Counted from the stretch's first letter, positions 7,783 through 15,047 are shown. The stretch is DNA of 16,611 nucleotides from M3007 sp038246345 (GCA_038246345.1 JBBRWA010000116.1:1-16611); one strand, 5' to 3'. Made by a program: numbers and translations. Notes: a model not told the origin generated them from the sequence alone.

Positions 7783-7793
7783 GCATTTGACAT

Positions 7794-8540
7794 ATGATTA
7801 ACGTACAAAAAGCGGAAATACTTGCTGTAATACCCGCCAGATTTGCCTCTACACGCTTTCCTGGCAAGCCCTTAGCGATGATTCAGGGCCAATCCATGAT
7901 TACCAGGGTGCTTGAGCAGGTACAAAAATCCAAACGCGTCCAGACTGCTGTTGTAGCGACCGATGATGCGCGCATCTTCGACCATGTACTCGAATTCGGC
8001 GGTCAAGCCATGATGACCAGCAGCGAGCACCCCAGTGGCACCGATCGTTGTGCCGAGGTAGCAAGGGCGTTTCCCGATGCAAAAATTATCCTCAATGTTC
8101 AAGGCGACGAGCCATTTATCCAGCCTGAGCAAATTGACCTTTTAGCCGACACCTTACTCCAGAAACCGGACTACCAAATTGCCACACTGGCCAAAAAAAT
8201 TATAGACCAAACCCAGCTTTTTAATGCAAACGTGGTAAAAGTAGTTGTTTCCCCTGGCCATGAAGCCATTTACTTCAGCCGCCACCCCATCCCCTTTTTC
8301 CGAGGTGAAGCACCAGAAAACTGGCTGAATGCACACGACTATTTTAAACATATTGGCCTTTACGCATTTCGGAGCAACACCTTGCAATCGATAGCGGCGC
8401 TCCCCCCTACTCCGTTGGAAAAAGCGGAATCGCTCGAACAACTTCGATGGCTGGAAAACGGCCTCCGCATCGCCGTCGGCATAACGGAACTGGAGACTTT
8501 CGGCATAGATGTCCCGGAAGACGTGTTCGTTGTTCGTTGA
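7794..8540 (+). CDS. kdsB: CMP-KDO synthetase (3-deoxy-manno-octulosonate cytidylyltransferase)
   Basis: The 248-residue protein carries the full KdsB pattern: IPARFASTRFPGKPLA (13-28, nucleotide-binding loop), VVATDD (53-58), SSEHPSGTDRCAE (76-88), NVQGDEPFI (101-109), FSRHPIPFFR (161-170), HIGLYAFR (186-193), LEKAESLEQLRWLENG (208-223) and GIDVPED (237-243). It couples KDO to CMP in the cytoplasm for LPS inner-core synthesis, so the organism makes KDO-containing LPS. The family usually continues several residues after PED. Here the last residues, FVVR, and the TGA stop come from a GTTCGTT heptamer array, suggesting that the array replaced or trimmed the native end. Confidence 0.96.
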   Translation: MINVQKAEILAVIPARFASTRFPGKPLAMIQGQSMITRVLEQVQKSKRVQTAVVATDDARIFDHVLEFGGQAMMTSSEHPSGTDRCAEVARAFPDAKIILNVQGDEPFIQPEQIDLLADTLLQKPDYQIATLAKKIIDQTQLFNANVVKVVVSPGHEAIYFSRHPIPFFRGEAPENWLNAHDYFKHIGLYAFRSNTLQSIAALPPTPLEKAESLEQLRWLENGLRIAVGITELETFGIDVPEDVFVVR

Positions 8541-8575
8541 TCGTTGTTCGTTCGCGTTGCGCTTGGTTGTTCGTT
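8525..8575 (+). repeat. Heptamer array at the kdsB stop (GTTCGTT)
   Basis: Four contiguous units, GTTCGTT, GTTCGTT, GATCGTT and GTTCGTT, span 8525-8552, with a further GTTCGTT at 8569-8575 after a degenerate stretch. The kdsB TGA (8538-8540) straddles the second and third units. The variant unit GATCGTT supplies the GA of the stop. Confidence 0.85.
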
Positions 8576-9038
8576 TCCGAGCGCTTGGGCTGGCGCACTG
8601 ATAGCACCGCGTTTACGACAATGTCGTTGACTTAGAGATTTTGACAACGGAAGCGTGGTACAAACCTCATAGTTATATATCGCCTAGTGCCGCGTCTTGT
8701 GAATGTACACAAGTCAAAACCTAACTAGAATCAATTGACAAAGCAATAGTTCCGCTTTAATTTCCACATAAAATACCAAACAGGGGTGTCATTCCGAGCG
8801 AAGCGAGGAACCTGATAATTGGCATCGGTATTCCTCAGGTTCCTCGCTTCGCTCGGAATGACACCACTGTTTGGTATGCAGCGTGTTTGAACGTTGATGC
8901 CATGCAATGCAGGGATGTGTACATACGCTAAGTCAAAGACATTGGCGTTTACGACATTGGCGTAATCGCGGACCTATTAATTTGAAACGGAGCAGCCAAA
9001 CTTCCACCGAGTGAATGTAAACGAACAACGAACAACAA
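8541..9038. other. Gene-free, repeat-rich region between convergent kdsB and K+ channel
   Basis: No gene is seen in this stretch of about 500 bp. It is bounded by inverted heptamer arrays (8525-8575 and 9020-9047) and contains nested repeats. These are a 16-nt inverted pair at 8620-8635 and 8928-8943 (one mismatch), the direct repeat GCGTTTACGACA at 8609-8620 and 8945-8956, a 15-bp tandem pair starting GACATTGGCGT at 8938-8952 and 8953-8967, and the large central palindrome at 8773-8877. Repeats therefore sit inside repeats around one centre. Confidence 0.8.
8773..8877. repeat. 43-bp-arm palindrome (REP/MITE-like)
   Basis: The arms 8773-8815 and 8835-8877 are inverted repeats over 43 nt with one mismatch, around a 19-nt spacer. 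The centre of each arm holds the sub-palindromic GAGCGAAGCGAGGAA. Sequences of the type TCATTCCGAGCGAAGCGAGGAA recur between genes in many Bacteroidota genomes (from memory, not searched). No transposase is nearby, so it would be a non-autonomous element, or a strong bidirectional terminator for the two convergent genes. Confidence 0.92.
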
Positions 9039-9047
9039 TCAACCAAC
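9020..9047 (-). repeat. Inverted heptamer array at the K+ channel stop
   Basis: On the minus strand the units read GTTGGTT, GATTGTT, GTTCGTT, GTTCGTT. This is the same family as the kdsB array, in opposite orientation. The channel's TGA (9041-9039) is formed by the GAT-type variant unit, as in kdsB. Confidence 0.85.
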
Positions 9048-9995
9048 AACTTTTTCATACCGCCCCACCCTACTCGTCATCACCTTCGGTACCCCGGCCT
9101 CATTGTATTGCAGAATGGGCGTAAACTTTGCGTTCCAAACAATTTCGTCGGCTGAATAGGAATGGCGTGCGTGCACAACCTGCTGGAAAATTTCATCTGT
9201 GCCCTTAACGAGTACCATAAATTCGGCATTCGCATTAATTAAATCCTGTTCGGAAAAATCGATAATTGGGCTGTCGTCGTCCAGGGGATGCACAATGGTC
9301 CAGGATAAGGAGAAGAAGGATATTTTTGCGACTTCGAGCTTTAGTGGGTAGAATTTTCGCGCCGTATTGCCCGCGTTATCACTTTGATTAAAAGCCATCA
9401 ACACTTGAACCTCTGTTTCAATCAACTCACTTTTGCGCGCATTGACCATCCGAAACATTAAGCCCTGTCCAGAATTGTAGGGCGATACGAGAAGATTTTC
9501 ACTAAAAGCTACCTGCGCCAAAGGTCTTGAAAACCGGCCGTAGAGCAACCCTGATATCAAGGCAAAGGTGAGCAAACCGAGAAACGACTCGAAAGAAGCT
9601 ACAACACTGATAGACATGCCGTTGGGGCTGATATGACCATAGCCGACGGTGGTCAGCGTTTGACTGCTAAAAAAGAAGGCTTGAACAAAATTGTGCAGCG
9701 GGCTTCCGGGAGTGATGCCGTTAAAATTCTCCACGCCCATGAAAAAATAAAGCGTTCCGAAACAAACATTTATAAAAATAAAAAATGCTAAAGCCAGGAA
9801 AAAGAAATGGCGCCAGGAAATGGTTACCAGATAGTGATAGGTATTGTCCCAATAGTTGATGGCTTCTCTTAGTCCTGTAAATGAACCATCAGAGTTCATT
9901 AAGCGGCTGTTAGGTGCCAGCACCTTCCCAAAACCTAGTTCACGATCCAGGGGTTTTCTTAATATTTTACGCGGTATTTTTCCTAAATTCAACAT
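9039..9995 (-). CDS. Inward-rectifier-type K+ channel (KirBac family)
   Basis: The 318-residue protein matches KirBac channels in layout: an amphipathic slide helix (about 40-60), TM1 (about 62-87), a pore helix and selectivity filter SSQTLTTVGYG (filter TVGYG at 116-120), TM2 (about 128-154, with FESFLGL as in the KirBac LEIFVGM segment), then GRFSRP and a cytoplasmic immunoglobulin-like IRK domain of about 155 residues (FRMVNARKSELIETEVQV; FPLSWTIVHPLD-like as SLSWTIVHPLDDDSPI). It probably conducts K+ passively across the inner membrane. ATG 9995 is preferred; a TTG two codons upstream is possible. It is divergent from the cryptochrome, with 72 bp between starts. The C-terminal VVG and stop come from a heptamer array. 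Confidence 0.9.
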   Translation of the reverse strand: MLNLGKIPRKILRKPLDRELGFGKVLAPNSRLMNSDGSFTGLREAINYWDNTYHYLVTISWRHFFFLALAFFIFINVCFGTLYFFMGVENFNGITPGSPLHNFVQAFFFSSQTLTTVGYGHISPNGMSISVVASFESFLGLLTFALISGLLYGRFSRPLAQVAFSENLLVSPYNSGQGLMFRMVNARKSELIETEVQVLMAFNQSDNAGNTARKFYPLKLEVAKISFFSLSWTIVHPLDDDSPIIDFSEQDLINANAEFMVLVKGTDEIFQQVVHARHSYSADEIVWNAKFTPILQYNEAGVPKVMTSRVGRYEKVVG

Positions 9996-10067
9996 AGCCA
10001 ATCAAAATTTACGGACGAAATATATGATCCTGACAAACAAAAGACCAAACCTAAAGTTTATACACCC

Positions 10068-11492
10068 ATGAAACGCCGCGCAATTGTTTGGTTCCGACAA
10101 GATTTAAGGCTTCACGACAACGAAGCCTTAACCGATGCCCTTAGAATGGGTGATGATGTACTGCCTGTTTATATTTTTGATGACAGGATTTTCAATGGCG
10201 AAACCCGGTTTGGATTTCGCAAAACCGGAAAATACCGGACACAATTCATCATCGAAAGTGTCCTTGACCTTAGGGATAACCTCCGAAAAATTGGGGGCGA
10301 ACTCATCGTAAGGGTCGGACGGCCAGAAACTATTCTTTCTGAACTAGCCCAAGAAGTAAAAGCCTCCTGGGTCTTTTGCAACCGCGAACGCACCCAGGAA
10401 GAAGTGCTGGTACAAGACGGGCTTGAGTCCAAGCTTTGGAGCTATGGGGTAGAACTCATTTATACCCGCGGGAAAATGCTGTTCCACACCCAGGACTTGC
10501 CCATGCCTGTGCAACATACACCCGACTATTTTTTTCAGTTTCGCAAAGAAAACGAAGGTGTAACCCAGGTGCGGGAGCCGATGACGGCACCTGCCGCTTT
10601 GCCACCACTGCCACCTTCCATTGATCCAGGTGAAATTCCAAGCTTGGAATCATTTGGCCACGATTCTTTGGTACACGATCCGCGTGCAGCCCTACATTTC
10701 AAAGGCGGCGAAACAGAAGCTTTGCGGCGTTTACGCTACTATTTTTGGGAAAAAGACCTGGTTGCCAACTACAAAGATACCCGCAACGGTCTGCTGGGCG
10801 GCGATTACTCTTCAAAATTTTCTCCTTGGCTGTCCAATGGCTGCCTTTCGCCAAAACTGGTGTACCATGATCTCAAGCGCTACGAACGCGAACGCGTAGC
10901 CAATGAAAGCACCCACTGGCTTTTCTTTGAGTTGCTTTGGCGCGACTTCTTCCGGCTGATGGGCAAAAAGCACGGCAACCGGATTTTCCTCAAAGGTGGT
11001 GTTCAAAACAAACCCCTCCGCCAGTTGAAAAACAACCGCGACTTGCTCGCTTTATGGACGGAAGGGAACACTGGCGTCCCATTCATCGATGCCAACATGC
11101 GCGAACTCAAAAACACTGGCTGGATCAGTAACCGCGGCCGACAAAACGTAGCGGCGTTCCTGGTGCGCGACCTTAAAATTAACTGGCAAATGGGTGCCGA
11201 ATACTTTGAAAGCCAACTCATTGACTACGACCCTTGTAGCAACTGGGGCAACTGGAACTACGTTGCCGGTGTAGGAAGCGACCCGCGAGAAGACCGGGAA
11301 GTGAACATCCTTACCCAAGCCAAAACCTACGACCCCAACGGTGATTTCGTGCGCCATTGGTGCCCGGAATTCGCCAACGTCCCGCCTGAAAAAACGCACC
11401 GTCCCGACCAGTACAGCTCCGCCGAACGAAATCAACTGGGACTTGGGGATTACCCGAAGCCGGTGGTGAAGATAGAGAAATGGGTTTTTTAA
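10068..11492 (+). CDS. Cryptochrome DASH / DASH-type photolyase
   Basis: The 474-residue protein has the N-terminal photolyase (antenna) domain (VWFRQDLRLHDNEAL, 7-21; YIFDD, 35-39) and the C-terminal FAD domain. DASH-specific motifs are clear: KGGETEALRRLRYYFWEKD (212-230), TRNGLLGGDYSSKFSPWLSN (238-257), LLWRDFFR (289-296), GWISNRGRQNVAAFLVRDL (351-369) and SNWGNWNYVAGVGSDPREDR (391-410). DASH proteins bind FAD and usually MTHF and repair cyclobutane pyrimidine dimers, mainly in single-stranded or looped DNA, using light. ATG 10068 gives a normal N-terminus. TAAAGTTT at 10053-10060 is a weak -7 candidate. The TAA stop touches the first unit of an octamer array, and the gene is convergent with the DUF2911 pseudogene. 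Confidence 0.95.
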   Translation: MKRRAIVWFRQDLRLHDNEALTDALRMGDDVLPVYIFDDRIFNGETRFGFRKTGKYRTQFIIESVLDLRDNLRKIGGELIVRVGRPETILSELAQEVKASWVFCNRERTQEEVLVQDGLESKLWSYGVELIYTRGKMLFHTQDLPMPVQHTPDYFFQFRKENEGVTQVREPMTAPAALPPLPPSIDPGEIPSLESFGHDSLVHDPRAALHFKGGETEALRRLRYYFWEKDLVANYKDTRNGLLGGDYSSKFSPWLSNGCLSPKLVYHDLKRYERERVANESTHWLFFELLWRDFFRLMGKKHGNRIFLKGGVQNKPLRQLKNNRDLLALWTEGNTGVPFIDANMRELKNTGWISNRGRQNVAAFLVRDLKINWQMGAEYFESQLIDYDPCSNWGNWNYVAGVGSDPREDREVNILTQAKTYDPNGDFVRHWCPEFANVPPEKTHRPDQYSSAERNQLGLGDYPKPVVKIEKWVF

Positions 11493-11636
11493 GGTTTCAG
11501 GGTTTCAGGGTTTCAAGGTTTCAAGGTTAAAAGGTTTATGCGATTTGTTTATAATTTTTGAAACGGGCTTCAAAGCAACGAACAGATTGTGTAAACCCTG
11601 AAACCTTTTTACCCTGAAACCCTGAAACCTTTTTTA
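11492..11636. repeat. Paired inverted octamer arrays between convergent stops
   Basis: The left arm is five octamers of AGGTTTCA/GGGTTTCA type (11492-11531). The right arm is five octamers of CCTGAAAC type (11597-11636, two units degenerate as CTTTTTAC and CTTTTTTA). Each arm is exactly 40 nt, and the core is 65 nt. The left arm starts at the last base of the cryptochrome TAA. The right arm ends at the third base of the plus-strand triplet (11634-11636) that is the DUF2911 stop. The element therefore fills precisely the space between two convergent genes. The core (11538-11592) can form a 12-bp stem with four G-U pairs and is homologous to 12907-12969. Confidence 0.9.
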
Positions 11637-12750
11637 TTGTGCGATGGACTTCCCTTCCGCCAACGTTTTTATTGAAGCTTCCAAACTGCTTTTGTTCACA
11701 TCATCTGGCGCCTGGCCCAGTGCTATTTTGGCGTGTTCCAGCGCTTTTTTCAAGTCGCCTGTAGCGGAATAGCCGCGCATGAGTCCAACGTGGACGGGCC
11801 AGGTATCTCCATTCTTTTTTTGGTTGAGCAGGAATACTTCCAACGCCTCTTTAGGTTTCTTTTGAACAATCAATTGTCGGCCATAGCCGTGCAATTCAAA
11901 AATAGCAGCATAGTCTAGGGCTAGTTTCATGGTTTCGGCAGCTTCCGTTTTTTTGCCCAGCTTCTCCTGAATTTTCGCTTTTAGGGAGTAGGAAGCGAAT
12001 GTTTTCACGCCAAAAAAGCTATTGACACCATTCTCTGCCCAAGTCAGGGCCTCTTCAAGGTTGGTATCTTGGTCGTAACAAAACTGAGCCGCGGCCACCC
12101 AGTTTTCAAACACAAATCCTTTGTCCGTTTCCAACTCCCGGCGCAGGTTATCTACGACTACTTTTTTCAGGTCAACACTTACGGTGAATGGAATGCGCCA
12201 ATGTTCCCAGAGCAGTGATACGGTTGCACTTCGATCCGTTTGAGCTGAAAATTCGTAATGCAGCCATTCGCGGCTGCTTGGAAGGTCCTTTTGTTGGCGG
12301 ACCGTCACTTGTAATACATTGTCGGCCGGCTCATAAAAAAAGCTGCCCCATGCTGTGCTGTTTTTGGAAAAAATAAGGGTGCAAGAGTCGGGATAAACGG
12401 CAATAAAAAACCCATAATTGCCTGCAGCCAGCGCTTTTCCTTCAATCAGCACATCGGTTTAAAATGAAATAGTGGTACACTCGTTTGCACCAGCACGCCA
12501 AGGCGAAGCTTTCGCCGTGCCGAAGCCAAGATTTTGAAATCCATAATGGGCCACGGTGGTTCCCCAGATTTTACCTTCCCGGCCTTCTACGCCGGGGGCA
12601 TCCCAGTGAATGGTAATATCGGTGATACCGATGCGCTCAGAAACGCTGTTTTTAATGTTGACACCGGCCAGCAGGCAGCAGTACGGATGATTGGGCACTG
12701 AGTCCAAGGCACACTGACAGGGTAATTGCCAGGGTAAATAAATTTTTCAT
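11634..12750 (-). pseudogene. DUF2911 protein gene broken by a frameshift and a nonsense codon
   Basis: The intact ancestor would start at ATG 12750 with a signal peptide (MKNLFTLAITLSVCLGLSAQ) and encode a DUF2911 domain (SERIGITDITIHWDAPGVEG...GKIWG...WRAGANE.TTISF...LIEGKALAAGNYGF) followed by a TPR-like helical C-terminus (EALTWAENGVNSFFGVKTF..., GDLKKALEHAKIAL). Two lesions are seen. About 12664-12670 there is a frame change; removing one C from GGCCGG on the coding strand restores LPAGGVNIKNSVSERIG. At 12461-12459 an in-frame TAA splits the DUF2911 core between TTISF and TDVLIEG. The downstream 272 codons stay open. DUF2911 proteins are secreted or periplasmic and of unknown function. 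Sequencing error could explain the frameshift, but a substitution to a stop is less easily explained that way. Confidence 0.8.
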
Positions 12751-12897
12751 AGTTCAAAGTTTTAGGTGAAATCGAGAGCGGTCTTCGACAGGCCGAAATT
12801 CACAGATATCCAAGGATTCAGATGCTTTTTCCGCCAAAGAACCAGTAACTACTTGCAAACAACCACTTGAAGGCTACGAGCTGCCCGCTTTTTAGGC

Positions 12898-12978
12898 TTT
12901 CAGGTTAAGACGATCTGTTCTTAAATTTGAGATACCGTTTCAAAGCAACCGCAGATCGCGTGAACAGGAAACCTGAAA
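12898..12978. repeat. Second copy of the octamer-element core
   Basis: Terminal arms TTTCAGGTT (12898-12906) and AACCTGAAA (12970-12978) are one unit each of the same GGTTTCA-type repeat. The core 12907-12969 aligns with 11532-11596: TTCAAAGCAAC is identical (12939-12949 versus 11569-11579), and CGATCTG/CAGATCG (12911-12917 and 12952-12958) replaces CGATTTG/CAGATTG. It is a short version of the same element, upstream of a start rather than at a stop. Confidence 0.75.
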
Positions 12979-13008
12979 CCTTTTTTTCGAACTGCCCTTT
13001 TGAAAACG

Positions 13009-13016
13009 TACTTTTG
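13009..13016 (+). promoter_or_regulatory. -7 box for purH
   Basis: TACTTTTG matches TAnnTTTG exactly and is identical to the divIC box. The transcript would start near 13023 and have a leader of about 65 nt before ATG 13089. No fitting -33 TTG is seen, and no PurR-like palindrome or purine riboswitch was recognised. Confidence 0.55.
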
Positions 13017-13088
13017 CGCCGCCCAAGCGATTTTGCTTTCATGACCCAGCCCCTGGCTTGCCGAAGGAGGGTCAAACAACGATAATTA

Positions 13089-14618
13089 ATGTCCAACAGC
13101 AAAGCCATCAAATCAGCCCTTATTTCTGTTTTTTCCAAAGAAGGCCTGGACCCCATCATTCAGCAACTGCACGCCTTGGGTGTAACACTGTACAGCACGG
13201 GCGGCACCCAATCTTACATTGAAAAAATGGGCATTCCTGTCACGGCGGTGGAATCGATCACAGGCTTTCCAAGTATCCTGGACGGACGGGTAAAAACCTT
13301 GCACCCCGCTGTTTTTGGCGGACTGCTGGCCCGCCGCGAGGAAGGACACCTCGCACAGCTCGCCGAATACAATATCCCCGAAATTGACTGCGCTATCGTG
13401 GATTTGTACCCCTTCGAAGCAACCGTTGCTGCAGGTGGAGCAGAAGCAGACATCATCGAAAAAATCGACATCGGAGGGGTATCGCTGATTCGCGCAGCCG
13501 CCAAGAACTGGCGCGATGTGGTGGTGGTGGCTTCCATGGAGGAATACGGTTTGTTCAACGACCTTATTACCACCCAAAATGGTGAACTAACCGACGAAAA
13601 CCGCCGCGAATTTGCCCGCCGCGCTTTCAAAGCTACCTCGAACTACGACACCGCCATTTTTAACTGGTTCAATGAAGGCAGTCTTGAAGAGGTATTCAAA
13701 CACTCCATCCACCATGGCGAAATACTGCGCTATGGCGAAAACCCGCACCAAAGCGGCGTGTTTTTTGGGCATTTTGACCAGGTTTTTGATAAACTTAACG
13801 GCAAGGCTATTTCTTACAACAACCTGGTAGACATTGACGCTGCCGTGCAGCTGATGCGCGAATTCCAGGTATCCAAGCCTTGTTTTGCCATCCTCAAACA
13901 CACCAATGCTTGCGGGGTAGCGCAGCGGGGTACCGTACTCGAAGCCTGGCATGCAGCCTTAGCTTGCGATACTACCTCGGCCTTTGGCGGCATTTTTATC
14001 ACCAACACCACCGTGGATTTGGCCACCGCGCAGGAAATCAACAAGCTGTTCTACGAAGTGCTCATCGCGCCGGATTTCGCACCAGACGCATTGGAATTAT
14101 TGAAAAAGAAAGAGCCTCGGGTGCTGTTGAAAATCAAAAACTTTGGGGTACAACAACGCTCCTTCCGCAGCCTTCTCAACGGTGTGGTGGAACAGGATGC
14201 CGACCTGAAAATGGAAACGGCAGCTGACCTCAAAACCGTTACCAAACGCGCGCCCAGCCCAGTCGAAAACGAAGCCTTGCTGTTCGCAACCAAATGCTGC
14301 AAGCACCTGAAATCCAACGCCATTGCATTGGTGAAAGACAGCCAGCTCATCGGCATGGGTTGCGGACAACCCAACCGCGTGGATGCTTTAGGCCAGGCCA
14401 TAGCCAAAGCCAAGAGTTTCGGCTTCGACCCTGCTGGTGCCGTTATGGCCAGCGATGCGTTCTTTCCGTTCCCGGATTGTGTGGAAATTGCGCACAATGC
14501 AGGGATTGTAGCGGTAGTTCAGCCGGGCGGTTCCATCAAAGACCAGCTTTCAGTGGATGCTTGTGATGAAAGAGGGATGGCGATGGTGGTGACGGGGGTA
14601 AGGCATTTTAGGCATTGA
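13089..14618 (+). CDS. purH: Bifunctional AICAR formyltransferase / IMP cyclohydrolase
   Basis: The 509-residue enzyme catalyses the last two steps of de novo purine synthesis: formylation of AICAR with 10-formyl-THF, then ring closure to IMP, in the cytoplasm. The N-terminal MGS-like IMP cyclohydrolase domain shows STGGTQSYI (36-44), ITGFPSILDGRVKTLHP (57-73) and DLYPFE (105-110). The AICARFT domain shows RYGENPHQ (214-221), the catalytic Lys270-His271 in KHTNACGVA, SAFGG (297-301), QPNRVDA (427-433), SDAFFPFPD (455-463), QPGGSIKDQ (478-486), and the conserved end RHFRH. The length is normal for the family and all key residues are present. It is transcribed alone from the box at 13009. Confidence 0.97.
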   Translation: MSNSKAIKSALISVFSKEGLDPIIQQLHALGVTLYSTGGTQSYIEKMGIPVTAVESITGFPSILDGRVKTLHPAVFGGLLARREEGHLAQLAEYNIPEIDCAIVDLYPFEATVAAGGAEADIIEKIDIGGVSLIRAAAKNWRDVVVVASMEEYGLFNDLITTQNGELTDENRREFARRAFKATSNYDTAIFNWFNEGSLEEVFKHSIHHGEILRYGENPHQSGVFFGHFDQVFDKLNGKAISYNNLVDIDAAVQLMREFQVSKPCFAILKHTNACGVAQRGTVLEAWHAALACDTTSAFGGIFITNTTVDLATAQEINKLFYEVLIAPDFAPDALELLKKKEPRVLLKIKNFGVQQRSFRSLLNGVVEQDADLKMETAADLKTVTKRAPSPVENEALLFATKCCKHLKSNAIALVKDSQLIGMGCGQPNRVDALGQAIAKAKSFGFDPAGAVMASDAFFPFPDCVEIAHNAGIVAVVQPGGSIKDQLSVDACDERGMAMVVTGVRHFRH

Positions 14619-14642
14619 GGATACCCCCCACAAAAGAATACA

Positions 14643-14771
14643 CTATACTGCAGCAAACCCTGAAAAGGGTCGGGCTTGGGGAGGGACAAAGCCCAAAACG
14701 ATATCTTCTCGGTCAACCCCATTTGCCATGAGATAATCTACAACTTCCCACTCCGTATTGTTGCAATGTTC
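14643..14771 (-). pseudogene. XisI family C-terminal remnant
   Basis: On the minus strand 42 codons and a TAG stop read EHCNNTEWEVVDYLMANGVD followed by REDIVLGFVPPQARPFSGFAAV. The NNTE...LM..GV...DIVLGF.PP..R...GFA pattern is the C-terminal signature of XisI, the fdxN-element excision controlling factor family, common in filamentous cyanobacteria and Saprospiraceae, usually next to XisH. The reading frame closes upstream at 14781-14783; another frame (VIWNIA, about 14766-14783) suggests a frameshift, and the first two thirds of the gene are missing. No xisH is visible. The remnant lies between purH and the DUF433 pseudogene. Confidence 0.7.
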
Positions 14772-14815
14772 CAAATTACCTCATTTTTTTTCTATGTCTT
14801 TGTTGAAACAATTGA

Positions 14816-15047
14816 ATGCAAATGCGTTACGAAGATTACATTGAAATAAACCCGGCTATTCGCTTTGGCAAGCCTTGTATTCAGGGTACACGTATCAGTG
14901 TACAGGACATTCTGGAAATGCTGGCGGGAGAAATGACTTTCGCTGACATCATTGAGGAGTTTCCTCAGTTGGATGTACAAAAAAATCCGAGCTGCCTTGT
15001 CATTCGCAGCTTCACGGGAGCGGAATGCGAAAATGGTCGCTGCATGA
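14816..15047 (+). pseudogene. DUF433 antitoxin-like gene, frameshifted at an A7 tract
   Basis: The protein MRYEDYIEINPAIRFGKPCI...GTRISVQDILEML.GEMTFADIIEEFPQL is a clear DUF433 (VapB-like antitoxin) protein. At 14979-14985 there are seven A residues. With six, the frame continues as DVQKIRAALSFAASRERNAK and ends at TGA 15045-15047, the family's normal end. With seven, it reads an unrelated tail to 15076. In the restored frame the stop overlaps the next ATG as ATGA, the usual coupling with a DUF5615 toxin. Starts at 14816 and 14822 are both possible; the family usually begins close to YEDYIEINP. A phase-variable or miscalled homopolymer cannot be excluded. Confidence 0.8.

Larger units (their letters stand above)
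12751..13088. other. Divergent intergenic region before purH
   Basis: This 338-bp stretch separates the divergent DUF2911 pseudogene and purH. It contains a repeat related to the 11492 element (12898-12978) and the purH promoter box at 13009. In 12751-12890 nothing recognisable is seen apart from weak hairpin potential near 12778-12795. Confidence 0.6.

Noticed and set aside
7721..7867. N-terminal extension of the LysM protein from ATG 7867
   Set aside because: It overlaps kdsB and both promoters and would place 49 residues before a clear signal peptide.
8447..8635. Small genes in the kdsB/channel interval
   Set aside because: The open frames only cover repeats and shadows of kdsB, with no start context or recognisable product.
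11634..12452. Independent gene starting at GTG 12452
   Set aside because: It is the in-frame continuation of the DUF2911 gene after a nonsense codon and starts inside the domain.
13113..14497. Long open frames antisense to purH
   Set aside because: They mirror the GC-biased codons of purH, have no family signature and overlap one another.
14595..14618. Direct repeat AGGCATTTT/AGGCATTGA at the purH stop as another array
   Set aside because: It encodes RHFRH, the normal conserved PurH C-terminus, so the repeat follows from the protein sequence.
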